Shown here: positions 17,837 to 25,739 of the stretch, piece after piece
How the letters are laid out: the number at the start of each line of letters is the position of its first letter
Numbering within the stretch: position 1 is the first letter of the stretch
Assembly: GCF_042682685.1 (NCBI RefSeq)
Contig: NZ_JBHUHX010000016.1
Coordinates: 186,001-250,000 of the forward strand
From: Imhoffiella fuscus
GTDB lineage: Bacteria; Pseudomonadota; Gammaproteobacteria; Chromatiales; Chromatiaceae
Length of the DNA stretch: 64,000 bases
Direction: 5' to 3'
Position numbers and translations under genes: made by a program
The notes under the pieces: generated by a model
Seen by the model: only the letters and a program-made list of their open reading frames with translations
Told to the model about the DNA's origin: nothing
The model's database searches: none

Positions 17837-17865
17837 GGGGCATCCATTGGATGCCCCTTTCTTTT
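17837..17865 (+). terminator. Rho-independent terminator after the tRNA pair
   Basis: GGGGCATCC and GGATGCCCC form a perfect 9-bp stem with a three-base loop, followed directly by TTTCTTTT. It ends the hupB-tRNA transcript. An open frame at 17847 starts inside this hairpin, which argues against using that codon as the ppiD start. Confidence 0.93.
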
Positions 17866-17897
17866 ATCTGAATCCCATACACTTCTGCGTACTCGCC

Positions 17898-19814
17898 ATG
17901 CTTCAGACTATCCGTGACCGTGCTCAAGGGTGGATCGCTTGGGCGATCGTCATTCTGATCAGTATTCCATTTGCGCTATGGGGTATTCAGTCCTATCTCG
18001 ACATCGGAGGCGAGCCGATCGCTGCAACGGTGAACGGGGCTGAAATCTCGCAGAGAGATCTCGATAAACGCGTGCAACAGGCAAGGTACGAGCTGCGCGA
18101 GCGTCTCGGTGCTGCCTACGACACGGCGGGCTTCGACGACAAGACGTTACGCTCCGAGGTCTTGGACGAGATGATCCGAGACGCCTTGCTGTTCGATACG
18201 ACCAAGCGGCTCGGCCTGCGCGTTTCGGACCAAGAGGTCCAGATGCAGATCCTGTCTGAGCGAGCCTTTCTGCGCGACGGGCGTTTCGACCAGGATGCCT
18301 ACAATCGAGTCCTACAGCTGCAGGGAATGTCGCCGGCGATGTTCGAACACCAGTTGCGGCAGCAATTGGCAGGGATGCAACTGGTACGAGCGGTTGGTGC
18401 GAGCGCATTTGTAACTGCATCCGAACTCGCTGATTATCAAAAGCTTGCGGATCAAAAACGCGAGATTTCCTTCCTTCGATTCGCCTCTGGCGATTACCTC
18501 GATGGGGTCAGTGTCGACGACGCCGCGATCGACGACTATTACAAGACGCATTCGAACGATTTCCAGACCCCCGAGCAGGTCAAGCTGGATTATCTCTTGC
18601 TGGACTCCACGACCCTCGCATCCAAGGTGTCGGTCAGCGATGACGAATTGAGTCAGCAGTACGCGTCGGAAAAGGGCCGTTTCGTCGTGCCGGAGCGGCG
18701 CCAGATGCGCCATATTTTGCTGACGGTGCCCAAGGACGCCGACGAGGCGACCGCGAACGGGGTGCTCGAAGCGATCAAGACGCTACGTGAGCGCATCCTG
18801 GGCGGTGAATCCTTCGAGGAGGTGGCGAAGGAAAGCTCTAAGGACCCAGGGAGCGCAGCCAAAGGCGGGGATTTGGGGACCGTCGAGAAGGGTGTGATGG
18901 ATCCTGCCTTCGAGCGCGTCGCCTTTGATTTGCCGGTCGGTCAGCTGAGCGAGCCGGTGCGCACGCCGTTTGGCTACCATCTGATCGAAGTGACCTCGGT
19001 CACCCCCGCGCAGGTGCAGCCCTTCGAGGCGGTGAAGGATACCCTGCGCACCGAGGTCGCCAAGCAGAAAACAGATTCGCTCTATTACGATCTGGGCGAA
19101 CGTCTGGCCAATATCGTGTACGAATCCCCAGACAGCCTTGAGCCTGCGGCCGAGGAGTTGGGGCTCAGCGTGCAGCACAGCGATTGGATGAGTCGTGAGG
19201 GCGGTACGGGTATCTTCGCCAATCCCAAAGTGATGGCCGCCGCCTTCAGCGACGAGGTGCTCAACGCTGGCTCCAATAGCGACATGATCGAGCCGGATCG
19301 CGATCAGCTTCAGGCGATCGTGCTGCGTGTCGCTGACCATCGCGAGGCATCGACCAAGCCGCTCGACGCGGTGCGCGATGAGATCGTCGCACGACTCAAG
19401 CAGGCGGGTGCCGAGGCCAAGGCGGCCAAGGCGGCCGATGCGTTGGCCAAGCAGCTCCGCGAGGGTGGCGACTGGGCGACCTTGGCGGAAAAGGCCGATG
19501 CTCCGGCGCTCGTCGGGCGGAGTGACCCCAAGGTTCCTGCCTCCGTGCTGGATGCGGCCTTCAAGCTCCCGGCGCCCGTAGCCGGGCAGGCCAGCGTTGG
19601 AACGGCCTCACTGGATGATGGGGATGCAGCGGTCGTGCGCGTCACCGCCGTTCAGGATGGCGAGACCAGGATGGCGGAGAAGGGCAAGCCGTCTCCCGAT
19701 GCCTCCATGCTCTCTCAGCTGATGGGGCGCCAGCTCTATACGGCGATGATGGACGACATCGAGCGACGCGCGAACATCGAGCGTAAGACGACAGGAATCG
19801 AAGAGACTCCCTGA
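17898..19814 (+). CDS. ppiD: Periplasmic folding chaperone and peptidyl-prolyl isomerase PpiD
   Basis: Inner-membrane anchored periplasmic chaperone acting near the Sec translocon. The 638 residues comprise a short cytosolic N-terminus, one membrane helix (about residues 12-32, GWIAWAIVILISIPFALWGI), a SurA-like N-terminal chaperone segment, and a parvulin domain near residues 260-365 (RQMRHILLTV through FGYHLIEV). A further non-catalytic C-terminal domain follows. The start at 17898 lies after the tRNA terminator and gives the family N-terminus; its Shine-Dalgarno is weak. Order hupB-tRNAs-ppiD-fabI is conserved in several gammaproteobacteria. Confidence 0.93.
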   Translation: MLQTIRDRAQGWIAWAIVILISIPFALWGIQSYLDIGGEPIAATVNGAEISQRDLDKRVQQARYELRERLGAAYDTAGFDDKTLRSEVLDEMIRDALLFDTTKRLGLRVSDQEVQMQILSERAFLRDGRFDQDAYNRVLQLQGMSPAMFEHQLRQQLAGMQLVRAVGASAFVTASELADYQKLADQKREISFLRFASGDYLDGVSVDDAAIDDYYKTHSNDFQTPEQVKLDYLLLDSTTLASKVSVSDDELSQQYASEKGRFVVPERRQMRHILLTVPKDADEATANGVLEAIKTLRERILGGESFEEVAKESSKDPGSAAKGGDLGTVEKGVMDPAFERVAFDLPVGQLSEPVRTPFGYHLIEVTSVTPAQVQPFEAVKDTLRTEVAKQKTDSLYYDLGERLANIVYESPDSLEPAAEELGLSVQHSDWMSREGGTGIFANPKVMAAAFSDEVLNAGSNSDMIEPDRDQLQAIVLRVADHREASTKPLDAVRDEIVARLKQAGAEAKAAKAADALAKQLREGGDWATLAEKADAPALVGRSDPKVPASVLDAAFKLPAPVAGQASVGTASLDDGDAAVVRVTAVQDGETRMAEKGKPSPDASMLSQLMGRQLYTAMMDDIERRANIERKTTGIEETP

Positions 19815-19882
19815 CCCGTGTTCAAGCGTGAGGGTCTCGTGATGAGGTCACTCCCGTTTGCGTGTCGATGACCCCTCCAAAT

Positions 19883-19909
19883 GATGGCGCCGAGCGATTC
19901 GGCGCCATC
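19883..19909. terminator. Bidirectional hairpin between ppiD and fabI
   Basis: GATGGCGCCGA and TCGGCGCCATC form a perfect 11-bp stem with a five-base loop between the convergent stops. On the minus strand the stem is followed by ATTTGG, on the plus strand by TGTCTC, so the T-runs are weak but the stem can serve both genes. Confidence 0.7.
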
Positions 19910-19953
19910 TGTCTCAGCGGATCGATCCGATCCGATGCCAGCCTAGACCGGAA

Positions 19954-20730
19954 TCAACCCAGCCCGAGAATGTGGTATCCGGTATCCACGTAGATCACGT
20001 CGCCCGTGATACCCGATGCCAGATCCGAGCAGAGGAAGGCGGCGGCGTTGCCGACCTCCTCGATCGTCACGTTACGGCGCATCGGTGTGCGCTCTTCCAC
20101 CTTCTTCAGCATGTCTCGGAAGTCGGAGATACCAGCTGCGGCGAGGGTCCGGATCGGGCCAGCCGAGATGGCATTCACGCGCGTTCCTTGGGGGCCGAGC
20201 GAGGCCGAGAGATAGCGCACGTTGGCCTCTAGGCTCGCCTTGGCCACGCCCATGACGTTGTAGTGCGGCACTGCGCGCACCGCGCCCAGATAGGACATGG
20301 TGAGCAGCGCGCCGTTGCGTCCCTCCATCATGGCGCGTCCGGCCTTGGCCAGGGCTGCGAAACTGTAGGAACTGATCTCATGGGCCGTGGCGAATCCTTC
20401 GCGGGTGACGGCGTCCACGTAGTCGCCCTCAAGCTGCTCGCGCGGCGCGAAGGCGATGGAGTGCACGATGGCGTCGAGTCCGTCCCAGTGCTCGGCCAGG
20501 GAGGCGAAGAGCGCCTCGATGTTCTCGTCCTTGCCGACGTCGAGCGGCAGGGCGATGTCGGAGCCGCACTTGCTCGCCATCTCCTCGACGCGCGACTTCA
20601 GCTTCTCGTTCTGATAGGTCAGGGCAATTTCGGCACCCTGCTTGTGCATGGCCTCGGCGCAGCCCCAAGCGATCGAGCGATTGCTCGCCACGCCCGTGAC
20701 GAGGATCTTTTTGCCTTCTAGAAAACCCAT
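19954..20730 (-). CDS. fabI: Enoyl-[acyl-carrier-protein] reductase FabI
   Basis: NADH-dependent enzyme for the last step of each fatty acid elongation cycle. The 258-residue product has the FabI-specific nucleotide loop GVASNRSIAWG (residues 14-24), the SIAFAPREQLEG segment, and the active site with two tyrosines ten residues apart and a lysine (SYLGAVRAVPHYNVMGVAKA). The C-terminal strand GDVIYVDTGYHI is standard. The open frame extends about 290 bases upstream, but the ATG at 20730 gives the normal N-terminus MGFLEGKKILVTG and has a purine-rich AAAGAGA before it. Confidence 0.97.
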   Translation of the reverse strand: MGFLEGKKILVTGVASNRSIAWGCAEAMHKQGAEIALTYQNEKLKSRVEEMASKCGSDIALPLDVGKDENIEALFASLAEHWDGLDAIVHSIAFAPREQLEGDYVDAVTREGFATAHEISSYSFAALAKAGRAMMEGRNGALLTMSYLGAVRAVPHYNVMGVAKASLEANVRYLSASLGPQGTRVNAISAGPIRTLAAAGISDFRDMLKKVEERTPMRRNVTIEEVGNAAAFLCSDLASGITGDVIYVDTGYHILGLG

Positions 20731-21137
20731 GATGTTTCGTCTCTTTCCATTCTGTTGTCGGCGCATCGTGGCGCCGGTCGTGTTCTGGGCTGGAACCGCC
20801 GCAGGTGCTTTCGACCTCGCGGCTCTGCCTGCGCTCGGTGGTGGCTCGAAGCTTCGAACTCCATGATGTGCAGCGGTCGCGGACTGAAGTCCAGGCGCGA
20901 CGCAGATGCGGGATGCCGGGGGTTGTCCCCAATGCGCTTGGCACGAGCCTCGGGATAGAATCCGAACGAGCAGGCCCAGCCGGGCGGTTACAGTACCCAA
21001 TCTTGCTATTTGGTTAAACCTCAAAAGAGCAGTCGAACCCTAAAGCGCACACAGGGCGCGAAGGGCTTCAATCTGTTGCGCGGCTGGGGCGTCTGTTGCC
21101 GGAGTTGGGCTAAACGTGTGGGTGGGAGCCAAAGTCA
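20731..21137. other. 407-base divergent intergenic region, fabI to ABC transporter
   Basis: No gene is supported here. It must hold the promoters of fabI (minus) and the ABC transporter operon (plus), but I see no convincing -35/-10 pair on either strand. A 12-base perfect palindrome TCGAAGCTTCGA lies at 20846-20857 and could be an operator. Confidence 0.4.
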
Positions 21138-23297
21138 TTGATCAGGTTGATCCGGACCGCGATCCTCGTGATCGCGCTGTTTGCATTGGTTGGGTGCGGC
21201 GATTCCTCTTGGAATTCCCCCTACCCGTCCTCGGACGTCGATTCCAACACCTATTACAGCTCCTTCTACGAACGTCCAAAGCATTTGGATCCAGCGCGTT
21301 CCTACGGTTCGGACGAGACCGTCTTTCTGTCTCAGATCTACGAGCCGCCGCTGCAATACCATTTCCTGCTCAAGCCCTATCGCGTGGTGCCCCTGTCGGC
21401 GGCCGAGGTGCCGGTACCCCGTTACTTCGATGCCGCCGGAAACCCCTTGCCGCAGGATGCGCCCATCGAGACGATCGCGCGCAGCGACTACCTCGTCCAC
21501 ATCAAGCCCGGTATCCGCTATCAGCCGCATCCGGCCTTCGCCCGCGATGCCGAGGGTCGCTATCTCTACCATGCCTTGACCTCGGCCGACCTCGATGGCA
21601 TCGATCAGCTCGCCGATTTTCGCGAGACGGGCACGCGCGAGCTGACGGCCGACGATTTCCTCTATCAGATCAAGCGGCTGGCCGCGCCCTGGCTGCATTC
21701 GCCGATCGCCGGGCTGATGCGGGAGCACATTCGTGGCTTCGGTGCTCTCGCGGATGAATTGGGCGCCGTGGAAGAGCAGGGCGCGTTGGAGCAGGTCGAA
21801 ACGCTGCGCCGTGCGCGGATCTCGGGAGTGGAGACGCTCGACCGCTACAGCTTCAGGATCAGCCTCAAGGGCAAGTATCCGCAGTTCAATTACTGGCTGG
21901 CGATGACCTTCTTCGCCCCCATGCCGTGGGAGGCCGATCTCTTCTATGCCCAGCCCGGGTTGGCCGAGCGCAATATCCTGCTCGACTGGAGCCCGGTGGG
22001 CACGGGTCCTTACATGCTGACCGAGAACAATCCGAGTCTGCGCATGGTGCTGGAGCGTAACCCCAATTTCCACGGCGAGCGCTATCCGGTCGAGGGTATG
22101 CCAGGCGATGCCGAGTCGGGCATTCTCGCGGATGCCGGCAGGCCGATCCCCTTCATCGATCGGGCCATCTACAGTCTGGAGAAGGAGAACGTTCCGCGTT
22201 GGAACAAGTTTCTCCAGGGCTATTACGACAGCTCTGGGATCACCTCGGATGCCTTCGACCAGGCGGTGCAGATCGATGCGCGGGGCGAGCCGATCCTCAC
22301 GCCTCAGATCCGCGAGCGGGGGATCTCGCTCCTCACGAGCGTCGAGCCCATCGTCTATTACATGGGCTTCAACATGCTCGACTCGGTCGTCGGTGGCGAT
22401 TCGGAGCGTGCGCGACTGCTGCGGCGGGCGATCTCGATCGCGGTCGATTTCGAGGAGTTCGTCTCGATCTTCACCAATGGCCGGGGGGCGGTCGCGCAGG
22501 GGCCGCTGCCTCCGGGGATCTTCGGGCATCGCGAGGGTGAGGCGGGGATCAACCACTATGTCTACGAGTGGCGCGATGGCCGGGCGGTGCGTCGGAGTCT
22601 CGACGAGGCCAAACGGCTGATGGCGGAGGCGGGCTATCCGGGCGGCGTGGATCCGGCGACCGGGCGCGCGCTCGCGATCAACTATGAAGAGGTGGCGACC
22701 GGCCCGGACGACAAGGCGCGGCTCAACTGGCTGCGCAAGCAGTTCGCCAAACTCGGTATCGAGCTGGTGATCCGCGCGACCGACTACAACCGCTTCCAGG
22801 AAAAGATGCGCACTGGCGTTGGTCAGGTCTACATGTGGGGCTGGAATGCCGATTATCCGGATCCGGAGAACTTCCTCTTTCTGCTCTATGGCCCCAACGG
22901 CAAGGTGGCGCATCAGGGCGAAAATGCCTCCAACTACGTCAATCCAGAGTTCGACCGTCTCTTCGATCAGATGAAATACATGGATTCGGGACCCGAGCGT
23001 CAGGCCGTGATCGATCGCATGCTGGAGATCGTCCGTGCCGATGCACCCTGGAGCTGGGGCTTCTATCCCAAGGCATTCAGTCTGCATCATCGCTGGCTCA
23101 TGAACGCCTACCCGAATCAGATGGCCAACAACACCCTCAAATATCGGCGCATCGATCCGGTTCTGCGCGCGCGTCTGCGCGATGAGTGGAACCGCCCCGT
23201 CACCTGGCCGCTGTGGACGCTCGGCGCCCTGGTTGCACTGCTGGTGATTCCGGCCTGGTGGATGGTCCGTCGACGCGAACGGAGTACCGCGCTGTGA
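21138..23297 (+). CDS. Peptide-type ABC transporter substrate-binding lipoprotein
   Basis: Binds a solute, by family a peptide or similar compound, outside the inner membrane and passes it to the permeases. The 719-residue protein starts at TTG with GGGAG upstream. A signal sequence ends in the lipobox LVGC (Cys20). The family-5 binding domain runs to about residue 680, including GTGPYMLTENNPS and the GWNADYPDPENFL segment. A second hydrophobic helix (WPLWTLGALVALLVIPAWW) followed by RRRER closes the protein, so it appears anchored at both ends. It is about 180 residues longer than DppA. Its stop overlaps the next start (GTGA). Confidence 0.88.
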   Translation: MIRLIRTAILVIALFALVGCGDSSWNSPYPSSDVDSNTYYSSFYERPKHLDPARSYGSDETVFLSQIYEPPLQYHFLLKPYRVVPLSAAEVPVPRYFDAAGNPLPQDAPIETIARSDYLVHIKPGIRYQPHPAFARDAEGRYLYHALTSADLDGIDQLADFRETGTRELTADDFLYQIKRLAAPWLHSPIAGLMREHIRGFGALADELGAVEEQGALEQVETLRRARISGVETLDRYSFRISLKGKYPQFNYWLAMTFFAPMPWEADLFYAQPGLAERNILLDWSPVGTGPYMLTENNPSLRMVLERNPNFHGERYPVEGMPGDAESGILADAGRPIPFIDRAIYSLEKENVPRWNKFLQGYYDSSGITSDAFDQAVQIDARGEPILTPQIRERGISLLTSVEPIVYYMGFNMLDSVVGGDSERARLLRRAISIAVDFEEFVSIFTNGRGAVAQGPLPPGIFGHREGEAGINHYVYEWRDGRAVRRSLDEAKRLMAEAGYPGGVDPATGRALAINYEEVATGPDDKARLNWLRKQFAKLGIELVIRATDYNRFQEKMRTGVGQVYMWGWNADYPDPENFLFLLYGPNGKVAHQGENASNYVNPEFDRLFDQMKYMDSGPERQAVIDRMLEIVRADAPWSWGFYPKAFSLHHRWLMNAYPNQMANNTLKYRRIDPVLRARLRDEWNRPVTWPLWTLGALVALLVIPAWWMVRRRERSTAL

Positions 23298-24271
23298 TCG
23301 CCTACATCATCCGCCGTCTGCTCTATGCGATTCCGATCCTGGTCGGGGTCAATCTCATCACCTTCCTGCTCTTTTTCGTGGTCAATTCCCCCGACGACAT
23401 GGCGCGCATGCAACTCGGTGAGAAGCGGGTGACCCAGGAGGCGGTTCAGGCATGGAAAGCGGACCACGGCTACGGCAAGCCGTTGCTCTACAACGCAGGC
23501 GCGGAGGGATTGGGTCGGCTCACCGATACCATCTTTTTCGAGAAATCGGCCAAGCTGTTCGTCTTCCAGTTCGGTTCCTCGGACGAAGGGCGAGATATCG
23601 GCTACGACATCTCGCAGCGCATGTGGCCCAGTCTGGCGATCGCGGTGCCGGTTCTCCTGGTCGGTTTGGCCTTCAATATCAGCTTTGCGCTCTTCATCGT
23701 CTTCTTCCGGGCGACCTACGTCGATCTCGCCAGCGTCGTGCTGCTGGTGGCCATGCTCTCGATTTCGAGCCTCTTCTACATCATCGGCGGCCAGTTCGTT
23801 CTCGGTAAACTCTTCCATCTGGTGCCCATCTCGGGCTACGACACGGGTCTGAATGCCTGGAAGTTTCTGATTCTGCCGGTCATCGTCGGCGTCATCGGCG
23901 GTATCGGCTCGGGAACGCGCTGGTATCGGACGCTGTTCCTGGAGGAAATCGCCAAGGACTATGTGCGCACCGCCCGGGCCAAGGGACTCGGCGAGCGACG
24001 CGTGCTCTTCGGTCATGTGCTGCGCAACGCACTCATCCCCATCCTCACGGGCGTGGTGGTTGTGCTGCCGCTCCTCTTCATGGGCAGCCTCATCAGCGAG
24101 TCCTTCTTCGGCATTCCCGGACTCGGCAGCTATACCATCGATGCCATCAGCAATCAGGATTTCGCGATCGTGCGTTCGATGGTCTTCCTGGGGGCCGTGC
24201 TCTACATCCTGGGGCTGATACTGACCGATATCTCCTATACCCTGGTCGATCCGAGGGTTCGATTGCAATGA
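23294..24271 (+). CDS. Peptide-type ABC transporter permease (DppB/YejB-like)
   Basis: Inner-membrane permease of 325 residues. It begins with the typical RRLLYAIPILVGVNLITFLLFFV helix and has about six membrane segments. The EAA loop that contacts the ATPase reads RTARAKGLGERRVLFGHVLRNALIP near residues 225-250. A periplasmic insert of about 70 residues between the first two helices is rich in charged residues. The GTG start overlaps the stop of the binding-protein gene by four bases, so translation is coupled. It ends with DPRVRLQ, the usual DppB-family C-terminus. Confidence 0.92.
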   Translation: MIAYIIRRLLYAIPILVGVNLITFLLFFVVNSPDDMARMQLGEKRVTQEAVQAWKADHGYGKPLLYNAGAEGLGRLTDTIFFEKSAKLFVFQFGSSDEGRDIGYDISQRMWPSLAIAVPVLLVGLAFNISFALFIVFFRATYVDLASVVLLVAMLSISSLFYIIGGQFVLGKLFHLVPISGYDTGLNAWKFLILPVIVGVIGGIGSGTRWYRTLFLEEIAKDYVRTARAKGLGERRVLFGHVLRNALIPILTGVVVVLPLLFMGSLISESFFGIPGLGSYTIDAISNQDFAIVRSMVFLGAVLYILGLILTDISYTLVDPRVRLQ

Positions 24272-24290
24272 ACGGCAAGGAGAGGTTTCG

Positions 24291-25694
24291 ATGACCCCGG
24301 TCCTGCTTTGGACGGATGCGCTGGTCTATCTGCTGCTCGCCGTCGCGATCGCCTTCGGTCTCCATGCGGCGCGTCACGAGCATCTGCGGGCGCCCTGGCG
24401 GCGTGTCCTGAGATCCCGGATAGGGATGGCGACCCTCATCGTGCTGGCGGGCTATGCCTCGATCGCCGTGCTGGACAGCGTCCATGTTCGGCTCAAGGTC
24501 GATCGGCCGGGTGGCGAGTCGGTCTATGCCCCAGAGGTGCTGAGCCTGTTCGACCTGGCCCTGAGCGGTCTGCGCGAGCGCCAGGAAGTGACCTATTCGG
24601 CCCCGTTCGCGACCCATCTGTACGTCAAGGAGGCGGTCGAGCTGCCCGACGGGGGTGTGACGCGCGCCTATCCGAGGCTGATCCATGGCGGGGCCCATCT
24701 GGCCGATCCGGCCGAGGATCGCGCGGGCGACATCCTGATGCGCAGTCTCGTGGGTCTGCTGAAGGGATTCCTGCTTTGGGTGGCCGTCACTGGGACACTC
24801 TTATGGCTGAGCGGTCGGCGGCGCGCCGAGTCCTGGCAGGCGACCTGGATGCGATGGCGGGCACCCGGGACGGAGATTCCCTGGATGACGGGGCTGGCGG
24901 TGCTCGGCGGGCTGCTGGTGCTCGGATGCGTGGCCGGGGAGTTGGCGGCCGCATACCACATCCTGGGTACCGACAAGGTTGGCGAGGACGTCTTCTACCA
25001 GACGCTCAAGAGCGTGCGCACCGGGCTGCTGATCGGAACCCTCACCACGCTGGTGATGCTGCCGGCGGCGATTCTGCTGGGAATCGCGGCCGGCTATTTT
25101 CGCGGCTGGGTGGACGATCTCATCCAGTATCTCTACACCACGCTGAACTCGATCCCGGGCGTGCTGCTCATCGCCGCCGCTATCCTCATGCTCCAGGTCT
25201 ACATGAGCAACCATGCCGAATCCTTCTCCAGCCTGGTGGAGCGGGCGGACCTGCGTCTGCTCTTTCTTTGCGTGATTCTGGGTGTGACCAGTTGGACCGG
25301 GCTGTGTCGGCTGCTGCGCGGCGAATCGCTCAAGCTGCGCGAGGCCGACTATGTTCAGGCCTCGCTGGCGCTCGGGGTCGGACATTTCACCCTGATCACC
25401 CGGCACATCCTGCCCAACGTCATGCATATCGTCATCATCACCCTGGTGCTGGACTTCAGCGGTCTGGTCTTGGCCGAGGCCGTGCTCTCCTATGTCAACA
25501 TCGGGGTCGATCCGACCATGAACAGCTGGGGCAACATGATCAACAGCGCCCGGCTCGAACTGGCGCGCGACCCCGTCGTTTGGTGGTCTCTGGCAGCGGC
25601 CTTTCTGTTCATGTTCGTACTGGTGCTCGCCGCCAATCTCTTCGCCGACGTGGTACGCGATGCCTTCGATCCGCGTATCCGCACCGCGCGATGA
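24291..25694 (+). CDS. Peptide-type ABC transporter permease with extended N-terminus (DppC/YejE-like)
   Basis: Second permease, 467 residues, against roughly 300 for DppC. The extra N-terminal part has a membrane helix at about 8-27, another at 45-63, and a soluble stretch of roughly 90 residues before the third helix near 157-177. The conserved permease core follows, with the EAA loop EADYVQASLALGVGHFTLITRHILPNVM near residues 345-372 and the closing DAFDPRIR. AAGGAGAGG precedes the ATG. It follows the first permease by 19 bases. The extended region may hold the binding protein or sense the membrane; that is inference. Confidence 0.9.
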   Translation: MTPVLLWTDALVYLLLAVAIAFGLHAARHEHLRAPWRRVLRSRIGMATLIVLAGYASIAVLDSVHVRLKVDRPGGESVYAPEVLSLFDLALSGLRERQEVTYSAPFATHLYVKEAVELPDGGVTRAYPRLIHGGAHLADPAEDRAGDILMRSLVGLLKGFLLWVAVTGTLLWLSGRRRAESWQATWMRWRAPGTEIPWMTGLAVLGGLLVLGCVAGELAAAYHILGTDKVGEDVFYQTLKSVRTGLLIGTLTTLVMLPAAILLGIAAGYFRGWVDDLIQYLYTTLNSIPGVLLIAAAILMLQVYMSNHAESFSSLVERADLRLLFLCVILGVTSWTGLCRLLRGESLKLREADYVQASLALGVGHFTLITRHILPNVMHIVIITLVLDFSGLVLAEAVLSYVNIGVDPTMNSWGNMINSARLELARDPVVWWSLAAAFLFMFVLVLAANLFADVVRDAFDPRIRTAR

Positions 25695-25739
25695 TCGGGA
25701 TGCCTGTGCGCTCGATCTGCTTTTGCCTGGAGTCGAACC

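Noticed and set aside
17847..17897. Earlier start for ppiD
   Set aside because: It lies within the terminator of the tRNA transcript, so it would not be part of a ppiD message starting downstream.
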